Of a stretch of DNA of 64,000 nt, positions 11,740-21,846 are shown piece after piece (position 1 is the first letter of the stretch; every line of letters starts with the position of its first letter). This DNA comes from Isoetes taiwanensis. Taxonomy: Eukaryota; Streptophyta; Lycopodiopsida; Isoetales; Isoetaceae. The notes beneath the pieces are model-generated. The model was not told the origin of the DNA. It searched no databases and worked only from the letters and a program-made list of their open reading frames with translations. The translations under genes were made by a program, and so were the position numbers. Where the stretch lies: NCBI GenBank assembly GCA_021234155.1, contig JAJEKV010000097.1, positions 2,457,477 through 2,521,476 on the forward strand, written 5' to 3'.

Positions 11740-12272
11740 GTGACGTCGTTAACGACGTTGCTTACGATTGGCGGCCGACAATAATGGCGTGGGCGGGCGA
11801 TGCCGCCCACGCCAGGTAAAAGCTGCCGCCCGCGCCGGATATTCTAGGCGTCGTTTAACGACGTCATGTCGACGTGGCAGGACACTTTGGCGTGCCAGCG
11901 GCATGTCGCCAAGCCACACGGCCGGCCCGGTCACGTCAGATTTTTAGTCGCCGTTCAACGGCGTCATGTCGACGATGGCGAGAACGGTGGCGTGCGGCCG
12001 CATGTCGCCAAACCACGCCGGATGTGCCGCGTCGGCCACGTGAGACGTCGTTCAACGGCGTCCGGTACGGCGGTTTTTGACGCGCAGCCGCCTGCGGCAT
12101 CATCGATGCCATGCCACGCAGCCAATCCGACACGCCAGCCACGAACGTCGTTGAGCGGCGTCGAAGCGGCGTTATTGTCGTCGTTGAATGACGATGTCGT
12201 CGATGTTCGACGACGACCCGTCGTTCTTCGACGTCGCGACGTCGTTGGACGTCGACTATCCCTTGTAGTGAA
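11740..12272. repeat. CpG-rich ~100 bp tandem repeat with palindromes, CACTA-like terminus
   Basis: A GC- and CpG-rich stretch carries five or more repeats spaced about 100 bp apart, near 11845, 11948, 12045 and 12146. Each contains a small palindrome of the type GTCGTTTAACGAC, and some share the longer core GGCGTCATGTCGACG. The right end reads CCCTTGTAGTG; its reverse complement CACTACAAGGG is the classical terminal sequence of plant CACTA (En/Spm) transposons, whose ends carry short subterminal repeats. I infer that this is one end of a non-autonomous or truncated CACTA element inserted in the gypsy fossil that follows. A matching left terminus was not found, and no transposase is visible. 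Confidence 0.5.
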
Positions 12273-13037
12273 ACCTTTTTTCCAGATCTTTCAAGATGAC
12301 TTTTCAGCCTACAGCTCCATGGACGAACACCTGGAGAAGTTAGAGCTGGTCTTTCAGAAATGTGATGAGTCTGGCATCAATCTAAATCCTGAGAAATGCA
12401 CTTTTTGCGTCACCTCAGGTGTTCTTTTGGGTCATGTGGGTAGTAAAGAAGGCATCACCACGGATCCTGCTAAAATCAGTTGTGTGTTAAAGGCTCAAGC
12501 ACCCTCAAATATCAAGGAGACACGTTCCTTCCTGGGAAAGGTCAACTACTATTCTACTTTCATTCCTAGACTTGCGGCTATTGCGGATCCCATTCATAAA
12601 CTCACGGGTGATGAATCCACTTGGGCTTGGAATCCCCAGTGAGCCGCTTTTTCGTGGTTGAAGTCAAGCATTTACTTTCGGACCCGGTACTTGTTCCTCC
12701 TCAATGGGACAAGCCTTTTCACGTTCATGTTGATGTCTCTGCTTTTGCCATTGGTGTTGTTCTTTCTCAGGCCTATGATGAGCACACGGATAAACCGATC
12801 CGCTATGCCAGCAGAAAACTCAATCCTGCTGAGGGCAACTACTCTGCAACGGAACGGGAAGCCTTGGGCTTAGTTTTCTGTGTCCAACGTTTCCGTCACT
12901 ATTTGTTGGGAAGCAAGATCAAGTTCTTTGTTGATCATCAAGCTCTTCTTTACTTGATCAACAAGGCCACGCCCACGGGTCGAATTGCTCATTGGGTCCT
13001 TCTTCTGCAAGAATTTGCTCCGTTTGAAATTCTCTAG
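12273..13037 (+). mobile_element. Ty3/gypsy pol fossil (end of RT plus RNase H)
   Basis: Two neighbouring open stretches match the end of a Ty3/gypsy reverse transcriptase, from the DD catalytic segment (DDFSAYSS) through LNPEKCTF and SFLGKVNYYSTFIPRLA, and then an RNase H domain with HVDVSAFAIGVVLSQ, YSATEREALGLVF and FFVDHQALLYL. The left part of the element is missing: it starts right at the CACTA-like terminus. No integrase follows; an LTR-like segment starts a few bases downstream. It is a broken, truncated copy with at least one internal break. A single open frame that runs from the CpG-rich repeat into this fossil is a chance join. Confidence 0.85.
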
Positions 13038-13044
13038 CCGCACA

Positions 13045-13630
13045 TGTAACCACTAGACATTGGGAAGGGGAGATGGAAATCTTCCTACCTCATCGGACCG
13101 GGGAGATGCAACCCGGAGTTGTCTCGATGGGTGATAGCATGAGACTACATATCCAGCAGGTTATAGTCATGCTAGAGCCCGATCTAGCCAGTCTGCAAAG
13201 TATGCACAGGAGGAGCAGATAGAGTGGTCAACTCTAGCCATTGTTTATACCCAGCCCCGCCATTGTTATATCTCGGTCTGCTCTATCTTGTAGCCCAGCC
13301 ATCAGTCTACTTCCTTACGAGTCTGAGCCTGGGTAGGAACTCTCATGTTTTATGGTATGCTGATATCTTTGTTGGATCTATGGATGTATGGATGTGCTAC
13401 CCCTCGAGGTAGTTAGGTGTATTGCTATTGTTAGTGCTGACGTTATGTTGTGCTTCCCTTGTATAGGAGCCCATAGGGGAAGGGCGTTAAGGCACCTCCA
13501 TGTCCCCTTCCCGCACTAGGAGTATCTTGAGTGCAAGGTAGATGGAGGGCCCATGCGGCCAAAGGGCTGGATGGGAGATTTCCTACGAGATGTACGACCG
13601 GGCATCGTGTATTTAGTAGGGAGCGTCACA
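13045..13630 (+). mobile_element. Putative LTR followed by tRNA-Met-type primer site
   Basis: The segment begins TGTAACCAC and ends GCGTCACA, so it has the TG...CA ends usual for LTRs, at a plausible length of 586 bp. One base after it, at 13632-13644, stands TGGTATCAGAGCC, the primer-binding site complementary to plant initiator tRNA-Met that many plant LTR retrotransposons use. I found no second copy of this LTR in the window and no gag-pol downstream, so it is a solo or truncated 5' end. The boundaries are inferred from the motif positions. Confidence 0.45.
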
Positions 13631-13736
13631 ATGGTATCAGAGCCATGTTCTTAGTTGACCAAGAACTAGCATTGACCATATCCCTGACCTAGTAGTCTAA
13701 CCAACCTAATGGCACTTTCAGCAGTGCACTAATCTC

Positions 13737-13964
13737 TTGATTCAGAAGGCGTCGTTCGAAGGGCTCCTCTGGGAGATCATGCAGGACTTTCGGACCGACT
13801 ATAGGATTACACCCCTAACGGTCCGATCCTTGCAAGAGGCAGCAGAGACAGAGCTGATATAGCTCATTGAGGAAGGCAACTTGTGTGCCATTCATGCGAA
13901 GGAGGTAACAGTGATGCCCAAGGATCTTCATTTGGCTAGGAGGATCCGTAAGGAGAACCCTTAG
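13737..13964 (+). pseudogene. Histone H3 fold remnant (H3 or CENH3-like)
   Basis: Seventy-six codons match the histone-fold core of histone H3. LLWEIMQDFRTDYRI matches the alpha-1 segment LVREIAQDFKTDLRF, SLQEAAETELI matches ALQEASEAYLV, and [20 protein letters not shown] matches [20 protein letters not shown]. The frame ends with TAG at 13962-13964, close to the usual H3 C-terminus. The whole N-terminal tail and alpha-N helix are missing, and there is an in-frame TAG after SLQEAAETELI (about 13860). The many substitutions in the core resemble the fast-evolving centromeric H3, but canonical H3 is not excluded. It lies about 90 bp after the primer-binding site, so it may be a host sequence captured by, or interrupted by, an LTR element. 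Confidence 0.75.
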
Positions 13965-14111
13965 AAGCTTCTAATTTTGTACTAAAATATATTTATACAT
14001 ATAAACATACTTTTTTTATAAATCAATTTGGTGTAAAATCCTTCCTAATGTAATTAAAATGTTCTTGTTTGTAATGTTAGTTTAAAATTTTTCTTTAAAA
14101 TTGAGTTTTAG

Positions 14112-14629
14112 GTCAAAATTGACCCACTCGGGTCACACCATGCCAATGGCCTCTGCGTCACAAACGCAGACGCATTTCGCGCGGTCTCACCCGCAGGTCA
14201 CTCATAAATTCGTAAGTGCTATAAACTCTTAGTTCATATTATATAATTGTAATGAGAACTTTCAATGTCATTATCTAATACTGGTCGTCTTGTCATAGGA
14301 TTGGCTATATGGGTTTCCCCCTAATAGGGAGCACGTAAAGATAGCCATTATCCATGGAGCTGCTCACTTGTATACACAGTTATACAATGAGGGAACCGTC
14401 CCACATCACAGGAATGCCAATGTACGTGGGTTATATACATATATTGTAATTCTATGAACTACATCAATGCCTTGTTAATGTTGTATTCTTCTGTTGTCTA
14501 TAGGAAGCAGTAAATCAAATGAATGAAGCCTTCGCCGAGGGCATAGCAAGGTCCGACGAGGGTGTGTCGAACCTTGGAGAGTCATCCGAACCTCCCTGTA
14601 GTGACTTGGGCACCGAGTCTGAGACCTAG
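14112..14629 (+). CDS. Candidate three-exon gene (3' part), unrecognised
   Basis: Three segments join in phase with GT-AG introns. The first is about 14112-14211 (acceptor TTTTAG, donor GTAAGT); the second is 14299-14421 (acceptor CATAG, donor GTACGT), encoding a peptide with DWLYGFPPNREHVKIA and AHLYTQLYNEG; the third is 14504-14629 (acceptor CTATAG, stop TAG), encoding EAVNQMNEAFAEGIARSDEG and a Ser/Glu-rich acidic tail. Exons two and three are exact multiples of three (123 and 126 bp). No start codon is assigned and the 5' part is unknown. The layout could be the C-terminal end of a host gene or of a transposon protein. I do not recognise the family. Confidence 0.4.
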
Positions 14630-15214
14630 ATTAGCTTGCCTCTATTATACTTAGCCTATTTTGAATACTCTAGGCTAAAAGGGTGGATACTCCCCTTAAT
14701 GAGTCTTTTTGTTAGCGTCTTTCAAGTTCAAGATTATAAGCCTATTTTAAATACTATAGCTAAAAGTGTGGATACTCTTATATACGAGTTTTTTTGTGAT
14801 TATTTAAAAAAATAAATACAATGTACCATTTTCAATAAAAAGGAATTCTCATTGAGCTCATCCTAGAACACATGCATTATCTTTTAACAGATGTGCCGCC
14901 CCAGCCGAACTCCCCATCTAACAATGCCTTCCGCATGGATTGAACCGCATAGCAGACCTTAAGATTAAAAGCAGGGGCCGGGCCTTGCCTTCATCTCACC
15001 GAGCAAGTAAAATAACATTGAAGATAGTGGTATTTCACTTGCGCCGAGGCTCCTACTTATCCTACACCTTTCAAGTCATTTCACAAAGCCGGACTAGCAT
15101 CAAGCTCAACAGGGTCTTCTTTCCCTGCTGATTTTTCCAAGTCCATTCCCTTAGTTGTGGTTTTGCTAGATAGTAGATAGAGACAGTAGAAATCTTATTG
15201 ATCCATTTATGCGT

Positions 15215-15245
<31 letters not shown>

Positions 15246-16116
15246 ACTGGCAGCGCAGACGCATCTGCTGTCGATGCTCTGCACAAATGCGGCTGCAACA
15301 TGTCAACATGTGTCTGCAAGAACGCTTTTGTAGATGCAAACTGCCAAAACGTGGCCGCCACAGGTTTATAACCACGGCCACAAAGTTGTTACACGTGGCC
15401 CAACATGTCAGTAGCGTCCCCAACATTCTAACATGCGACCGCATCGAGTTGTGATCGGATCCTGCAAAAGACGCGTCCATTTTAATTTATATGCTTCCGC
15501 ATCACGTGGATGACGTGGATGCGTTGGAATTATTTTTACGGTTGAGGTATAAAACTGCCAAGAAAATGTTTTATACTTCCAAAATACCTTTGTTTTGGAA
15601 AAATACATACAAAAGTTTTGGAAAAAATGCCTGGAACTTATACTTGCACCAGTTAACACGAGGATCATGGCACTTAGTGTCTTGTTACCACAAGTCTAGA
15701 TATTTTCATATATAGCCCAACTTGCAATCATGTATAGGAGTCTCACTCGCAAGCCGAACCTGCAAAAAGTTTGCGTAAAATGTCCTTTACTCCATGGTCA
15801 GTTATATGCTTTTAAGAAAAATTCTTAACACTATCACAGCATTACTTATCATGAATATCATCAATAAACTTGCTAATCAATTTCAGAGTTAAAAATATTT
15901 GTTACCCCTGACTTACTCATGTTGTTCCACCTCGAAAGACCCGTATGTTGCTCACAATCTAAAAATATGAGTACCTCCATTCAGCATCATCCTAAAGCAT
16001 TGACACACTTGCCAAATGTGGTTAGAATAATTCACGCAAAACTCATTCCTCAAATCCTTCACAAAGAATTTGTTGTAGGTTACCTCCAAATTACCTATCC
16101 TCCCCCTTTTATAGAA
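14630..16116. other. Mostly non-coding stretch left of the duplication
   Basis: There are AT-rich parts with AATAAA-type sequences near 14817-14840, then a patch rich in TGCAACATGTCAACATGTG-like words at 15260-15460. Near 15919-16140 both strands carry frames of about 65-70 codons. The minus-strand one contains YNKFFVKDLRNEF and continues across the duplication border as DFMPLEQ. None is recognised. I see no convincing gene. Confidence 0.4.
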
Positions 16117-16149
16117 CATGTCATCTTGTTCTAGGGGCATAAAATCCAC

Positions 16150-17100
16150 GTCTAAAGGATTTAGCTAAATTAAACGCTCTTTAAGTAACAAATATGCAAT
16201 TTTTAATTTACTTTTCTAGTTTTATATCTCTCCAGCTTTGTTTCCAACAACTTTATTGGCTATAGTGTGGAGCACGCACAATATAGTCGAGAAATGTGAA
16301 AGTTGATCTGTGGTTGCGAGTGTTGAGTTATAAGAGCCTCAAGCTCTTCAACATGAGCTTCAACACTTTGGTTCTGAATGGGCTTTCCTTTAGCGGTGCC
16401 AAAGATAGGATAAGAAAGCTTAAAATTGAGTAGGGATAGTAACTGAAGAAGGTGAAGGGTTTCTTGAAACCTGAGCAGCAACTAAGGAGAATAGTGCTTA
16501 GGTAGGCAACGGTCTATAGGTAGAAAAAGTAGGGCCTAAAAAAACAACAACTATAGGGGTTGCGCAGGGGATTGATTAGATTGGTTGGAAGGAAGTTATT
16601 GAGATTGAAGCCAGAGGGCGCTTGATATGAAAGTGCTTGAATGTCAGGATTATCCGTCACTGTCCCAAGGGTTCGGTTATTCGCCGGTCAACGGGATTAC
16701 TATCCTCATCTATGGGAAGGTCGCCCATGTAATAGACACTAATTAGATTTTCAACCAGGTTGATATTCATTGGCTTGAATTGCGTCAAAAGAGACATGTG
16801 AGTAACCCATGCCATGGTGCGGTGAAGATGGATGAGAAAAGCAAAGATTGCAAAAGAATAGAATAGAATATGATTTTATCGTCCACGGAGACCAACTGGC
16901 CTATGGGACCCAAGTACAAAGAGAGAGCAGCAAAGCGATTACTACCGTGGATTAAAAACCCTCGCCAAGGGTTTTCGGGAAAAACCTTAGTAGCAATAAG
17001 GATGCCGACATACTTTACATGCTTATATACATAATCACAAGTATAAATGAGGTTAATGCCTGGACGGGGGGCATAACTGAGTCCGCGCGTATCCATTACC
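16150..17100. other. Duplicated non-coding segment between border and LINE
   Basis: This matches 42125-43030 in unit 2. I find no stable open frame: short frames in one copy are not preserved in the other. It may be the 3' untranslated end of the LINE to its right or an unrelated decayed repeat. Confidence 0.4.
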
Positions 17101-19400
17101 TCCCCTGAGGTACGATCCCAACAAGCCTACAGAGGGCCGTGCTCGTTAGCTCATGCAAGGCCTGATGGGGCATAACTAACCGAAAGCATACCGAGCCCCG
17201 GATATGCTCGTGACGCGAACAGCCCGGAGGGCGTGACTTTCATCCTCAATGGCGCCACGCTGACAAAGCGATGACGGACTACGTCCCTCACGCTGCTCCG
17301 AATCCATCTCCCCGCCTCAATGCGGAGGTGATGTGCACTGCGAATGGAAGCAATCACCCTGCGCTTTTCATGGGTAGATGGGTGCACATGTAGTGGTGTG
17401 GGCCCCTCGTGAGCATGGGATTAACTCACGTCGTAGATAATTTGCCACCTTGACATGTGATGGGCCTCTCGATCCCAAAGCTTGGCCATGAAGCAAGCAT
17501 CATCAAGATCTTGCTTCAAGGCAAGGCGTTCCTTCGGTGTATGCACCGGTCCACATCGTGTGCCGCATTATTCCATAACGAACCACTGGGCATGCTTGTC
17601 TTTCCAAAGAGGCTTTGAGTCGCCAAGGGCCCATCGCCACGCCAAAAGCAAGGTTGGGCAGCCGGGCTTCATCCATAGCCACCACCTTCCTCGAAGTAAA
17701 TAATGTGACGTTCCAGCCAGACCCTCCTCAGAATGGAAGGAAGCCTCTCCTCCTCGAGCAAGATCCGATATGGGACCGTGGATTTCACTCCGGTGCCCGC
17801 CAAGAAGGCCTTCACTACCTGCTCTAGATCGCTCCAAGTGGTGAGGGATATCACCGCCCCCACACTTCGCCCCATAGAGGAGGACCCGGGTTCAACCAAG
17901 GCCCCAACAAGTGTGCCCGGTGACCACATGCATACAAACTCGCCTTGTGATCGTTGTTTTGCATTGCATACTGTGGCTTTCCGACTGCGGTGACCCGTAA
18001 CGATGGATGCATCCCAAAGTGTGGTAGTAGAAAACTCAATGCCCAAATACTTATAAGATCGAGCCACCTCCACTACCCCTCGGTAAGTGAATGAGGGAAG
18101 GCGTGGGTGCCGGATGATGGGACCAGCAAAGACACCCTTGTCTTGGCCAAGTTAACTCTCATGTCGTTGAATTGGCGTAAAGTGTCCAAAGCATCCGGTG
18201 GCGTTGCATGTCCTCCGGGTTATATGCGGCGGTCAACATCATCAACATATATGAGTTGCCGGATTATGTGGTGCATCAACCGAGCTCCCCCCTTCGCCTA
18301 GCCATTCTTCTAGCTGGTCAATGTACAAGAGCGTCGGGGATAGAGGGGCGCCTCGGCGCACCCCAATGCTACTAACAACGGGCTCCCCCGACAGTGTGAG
18401 ACGACCGGAGCAAGCCCCGTATAGTCTGTATATAACATTCTGCAAGTCGACGGGGGTCCCTAGCTGTCTCAATCTATCCCACAACTTATCCCGAGGCACT
18501 GTGTCAAAGCCTTTGCGAAATCCACAAAGCAACAAGTATTTATTCTCGGCGCCGATTCCGCTATCCTCTATGAGTGTTCGCAGAGTGAAGATATGGTCAA
18601 TAGTAGAATGCCGGGGCGGAAGCCTCACCTGCGTGAGAGCCCGCACTTCTCCATCCTCTGCCCAAAGTGTCAATCGCCGCTCAAGAATCACCAGCAAGCA
18701 ACTTGGCAAAGACAGAACCCGACCATAATGGTACGATAGTTGGTCGGGCCGTGAGGGTCCCCTTTGTATATGGGCACAACTCTACCGGGTAGTCCAAAGG
18801 GGGGAAGCCTTCTTGCAATGCCCTCGAAGAGTCTTTGTGAGAACCGGGCACCATTGGGGGCCCGCCCACTTGAGAAGCTATGCCGCATACCATCCATCCA
18901 AATCTGTGCCTTCCCGATAGCGGCGTTCGCTGGCCCATTATGACATCCCTTCGGTAATGACCCGATTGCTAGGCCCCGTCAGTGCGGAGGTACCGGTGCC
19001 CGGCTTCCCATTGGGTCATCACAAATACGCAAGTATCTCACCCATTGTTCCCGGTAGTATTTCCTGTGGGTCGGCGCAGCTTACTCAAGACCTTTCTCCG
19101 TAAGGCCCTAGGGTGGCGGGGCCTAGAAGACCAAACATCATCATGTCTTTGGTGCTCAAAGGTACCCGCTTTCTTGGTCTTGAGGAAGGAGCGGTATTGA
19201 CGGGACGGCTCAAGGGCGAATGGTGGGGTCCAAAGCACTTGGCGGAGCCATCGTTTTCAACTCCCGACATTAAGCCATCGAACCCGGTGATTGCGAGGGA
19301 AGGTGATTGCAGCCCACGGGATCGCCGAGAGCCTCTCTCCCAAAGCATCCGCCCCCTACCCTCGGAAGGAGCCGGTTTCACCCGGCCGTCTCACGTTGAA
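17100..19400 (-). mobile_element. LINE remnant A, unit 1 (RT and C-terminal zinc knuckle)
   Basis: Read on the minus strand, successive frames give the order of a plant non-LTR retrotransposon ORF2. First comes a segment with PRALRRKVLSK (about 19,100), then RVVPIYKGD (about 18,790), the RT fingers [10 protein letters not shown] (18,584-18,613), motif A as FRKGFDTVP (about 18,500), GVRRGAPLSPTL (about 18,340), then YKYLGIEFSTTT (about 18,030), GVKSTVPYRILLEE and a C-terminal zinc-knuckle-like CQRGAIEDESHA (about 17,250). The frame changes many times, mostly at places where unit 2 or a CTG/CAG codon would restore it, so the copy is dead or poorly sequenced. The endonuclease is not clearly visible. 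The CATALYTIC FADD-type motif was not located. Confidence 0.75.
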
Positions 19401-19439
19401 GTGTGGGGAGTTGCAGCACTCCCGGCAGCTCATGCTCAA

Positions 19440-20560
19440 GCATCCTCGCATAGACCGCCGCAAAAGGAGATATGAATATATGTACTTTCAGGAGTTTGAA
19501 GGTACTATGGAGAAGGACCATTGTGGAGTGTGATGAGGGGAACATGAGGTGAAGGGAAAGGTGGTTGAGAACCTCCAAACCAATAGTGTGTGGGTGATTG
19601 TGGATGGGAGAAACTACAGGGTGTAGGAGGTGCCGATTGGGCACGGGAGTGGGGGCAATCTTCAATATCATAATCGCCCAAAGATAGTGCGCGACCAGCT
19701 TCCATGCATTGCTGGCGTGCAAGGCGAGAAACATTTTATTGAAGGAGTTCTTCTGAGAGAAGTTGCAGTAAGATATGACGATCCAAAGTAGAATAAACTA
19801 AGATCCGACAATAGGGACACTGTTTGGTAGCCTGCAAGATAGAAATCCGTGGGGACCCTTGAATCTACAAGACTAATCTCGAGTATACAATATCATATAA
19901 GGTTTTACAAGAACTAAGAAACATAGAACATAAAGGAAACAAGAGAAACATCAATGCCAAAATAAGAATCTCTTGATTTGAAAGATAAAACAATTGAGAA
20001 GTTGAATGCATGCAGAGATCTGAAGCAAGAGAAATCCTGAGTGTTGTCTAGCTTCTACGTCTAATCTTATGATATATATAGTACAATGGCCGTGGGCCCC
20101 TAATAGCAAAACTGCTGGCAGATGAAGCGGCAACCGACTCCTAAAATCTCTATTGAGGAAGCCGGGCAGGCGGCCGATCTAACTATGGTGGTTGGGTGGC
20201 CCTTGAGTAAGATTACATCGAAAAGCTTGTGGCCTATCTGAGCAAAGTCAAAGTAAAAACAATCATGCATTTGAGGCTGTGACCCATGAAGTTTGAGATA
20301 TCACGCCATGAAGGCCGTGATAACCTACCTAAGAAGACTCACGCCAAAAAGGCCGCGATGTGCTCATGCTGGGGTGTCCCTTTGTCTTTTTATGTTATTT
20401 GGAGGCTTTGAAGAAGCTTTTGCTAAATCCTCGTCACCCAGCTCCTATCTCGGAAATAGTCCTGTAGCCTTGGGCACAAAACTAACAATTGATTGCAATA
20501 AGTAAACCTTTATTGTCAAATTTGAATTTTGTTAGTAATATTGGTTTCAAGTTCTTGTTA
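19440..20560. other. Duplicated stretch between LINE A and the HGSNAT-like gene
   Basis: This is nearly identical to 45360-46480, with under a dozen differences. The 70-codon plus-strand frame at 20293-20505 and the 60-codon minus-strand frame at 19951-20133 are preserved only because the DNA is almost identical, and neither resembles a known protein. The 3' end of the HGSNAT-like gene should lie in or just right of this region, but I could not see its last exon. Confidence 0.4.
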
Positions 20561-20760
20561 CTACAATATGGATGCTATGGATGTTGTTTGTGAATATATA
20601 TTTGTTTTTAGCCTACAGATCCAAGAATATGGCACTGAGTGGATTGTCATCATTGACAAAGCTTCCTTCAGATGTATTTGATAGCAGCAACAAACCCGTT
20701 ATCATCAAAACGTCAGAAGAAAGCATTCTAGACAAAGCTGGTTCTTGATACAATGATTAG
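20560..20760 (-). other. Short minus-strand frame, possible exon
   Basis: About 58 codons read YQEPALSRMLSSDVLMITG and later SNTSEGSFVNDDNP before a stop near 20,610. In unit 2 (46481-46675) the frame continues differently because of a change at a CTG site. It lies downstream of the last visible HGSNAT-like exon but does not resemble the HGSNAT C-terminus. It could be a 3' exon, a UTR or chance. Confidence 0.2.
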
Positions 20761-21846
20761 CTTATCGATCTTTACATAGGGTAGGTCTTCAAGTGCTAAT
20801 TGCTCTTCCTTTGAATCCATGCCCTGCATATCAATTGTAGGTTCATGAATGAATTTTTGGAGGCGCATGAGATGTCTAGTCTCTACTACTTCTTTGATCC
20901 ACTATTCTACTCATAGTCTCTGAAATTCCACATCATCTCTATTAGAGTATCTGTAGTATACTATCATATTCTATCTAAATGTACGAGATTTTACATAATC
21001 TAGACAATTATCACACCTTTGTTCAAATCTGCAAGAAAGGTATACAATTTTGTTCCATAAGGAAAATTGACCATAAAAATGTACTTAACATATGCCCTCC
21101 CAAATTCTTTTTTTACTTCAATTCCCTCTAAATGTTTCAAGTACTCCCCTTTATAGAAGTACAATATCTACAATTGAAATCCTTGGCCGATACGCAAGTT
21201 TTAAAACCAAACTAAGGCGTGCAACAAATAGAGTGTTGTTTTAATGTAGGTTACATAATGAACCAATTCAATTTACATTTCAATTGGATTTAAAGAAGTG
21301 AACAACTTTGTGGGAGACAGATCATGAGTAAAAACTAATTTTCTTCTCTTTTACCATCACAAAGCTTTGAGAAAGGGGTTGTTTGTTGTTTTAAAGTTAT
21401 GTAGATGCGATACAAGTGACTGACAATGTATATGACATATCAAACGGTAGACCGCAAGAATACAGATTGATATATACACATTGTTGCATCCCTCAGAGAC
21501 AATTACTCACAAATATACACCATATGCTGGTTTAGCCTCAGCTCCTGTTATTAAGAAGTAGGTGGTATAAACTCTCTAAACAAACCTATAACTTCCAATA
21601 GATACCATACCAATGGAGTAGTCCTGAAACGACACCCCAGAACAACATTTCTGCAAATAATACATACAACAAGGTGCCAACTTTTTGGGATCGCCATACA
21701 TTGACAAATATGTGCTTTTTAATCCATGAGACCTGCATGGTCATAAAAAACGTCTGTTAATTACACAAACAGCTTGGGCTCTTTGTTAGGGGGTTGAAAA
21801 TGCCTGGAACATTTTGGACGTGTAGGACAGCAATACAACGACATAC

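Noticed and set aside
11866-12642. 258-codon frame joining the CpG-rich repeat with gypsy pol
   Set aside because: The first half is translated transposon-end repeat DNA with Arg/Ala-rich nonsense. Only the second half is protein-derived. The join is by chance at an insertion point.
13632-13644. tRNA-like motif TGGTATCAGAGCC
   Set aside because: It is the primer-binding site of an LTR element, not a tRNA gene: no cloverleaf arms are present around it.
17503-18301. Overlapping frames on both strands in LINE A
   Set aside because: The plus-strand frames are shadows of the minus-strand RT and C-terminal region. They have no domain matches.
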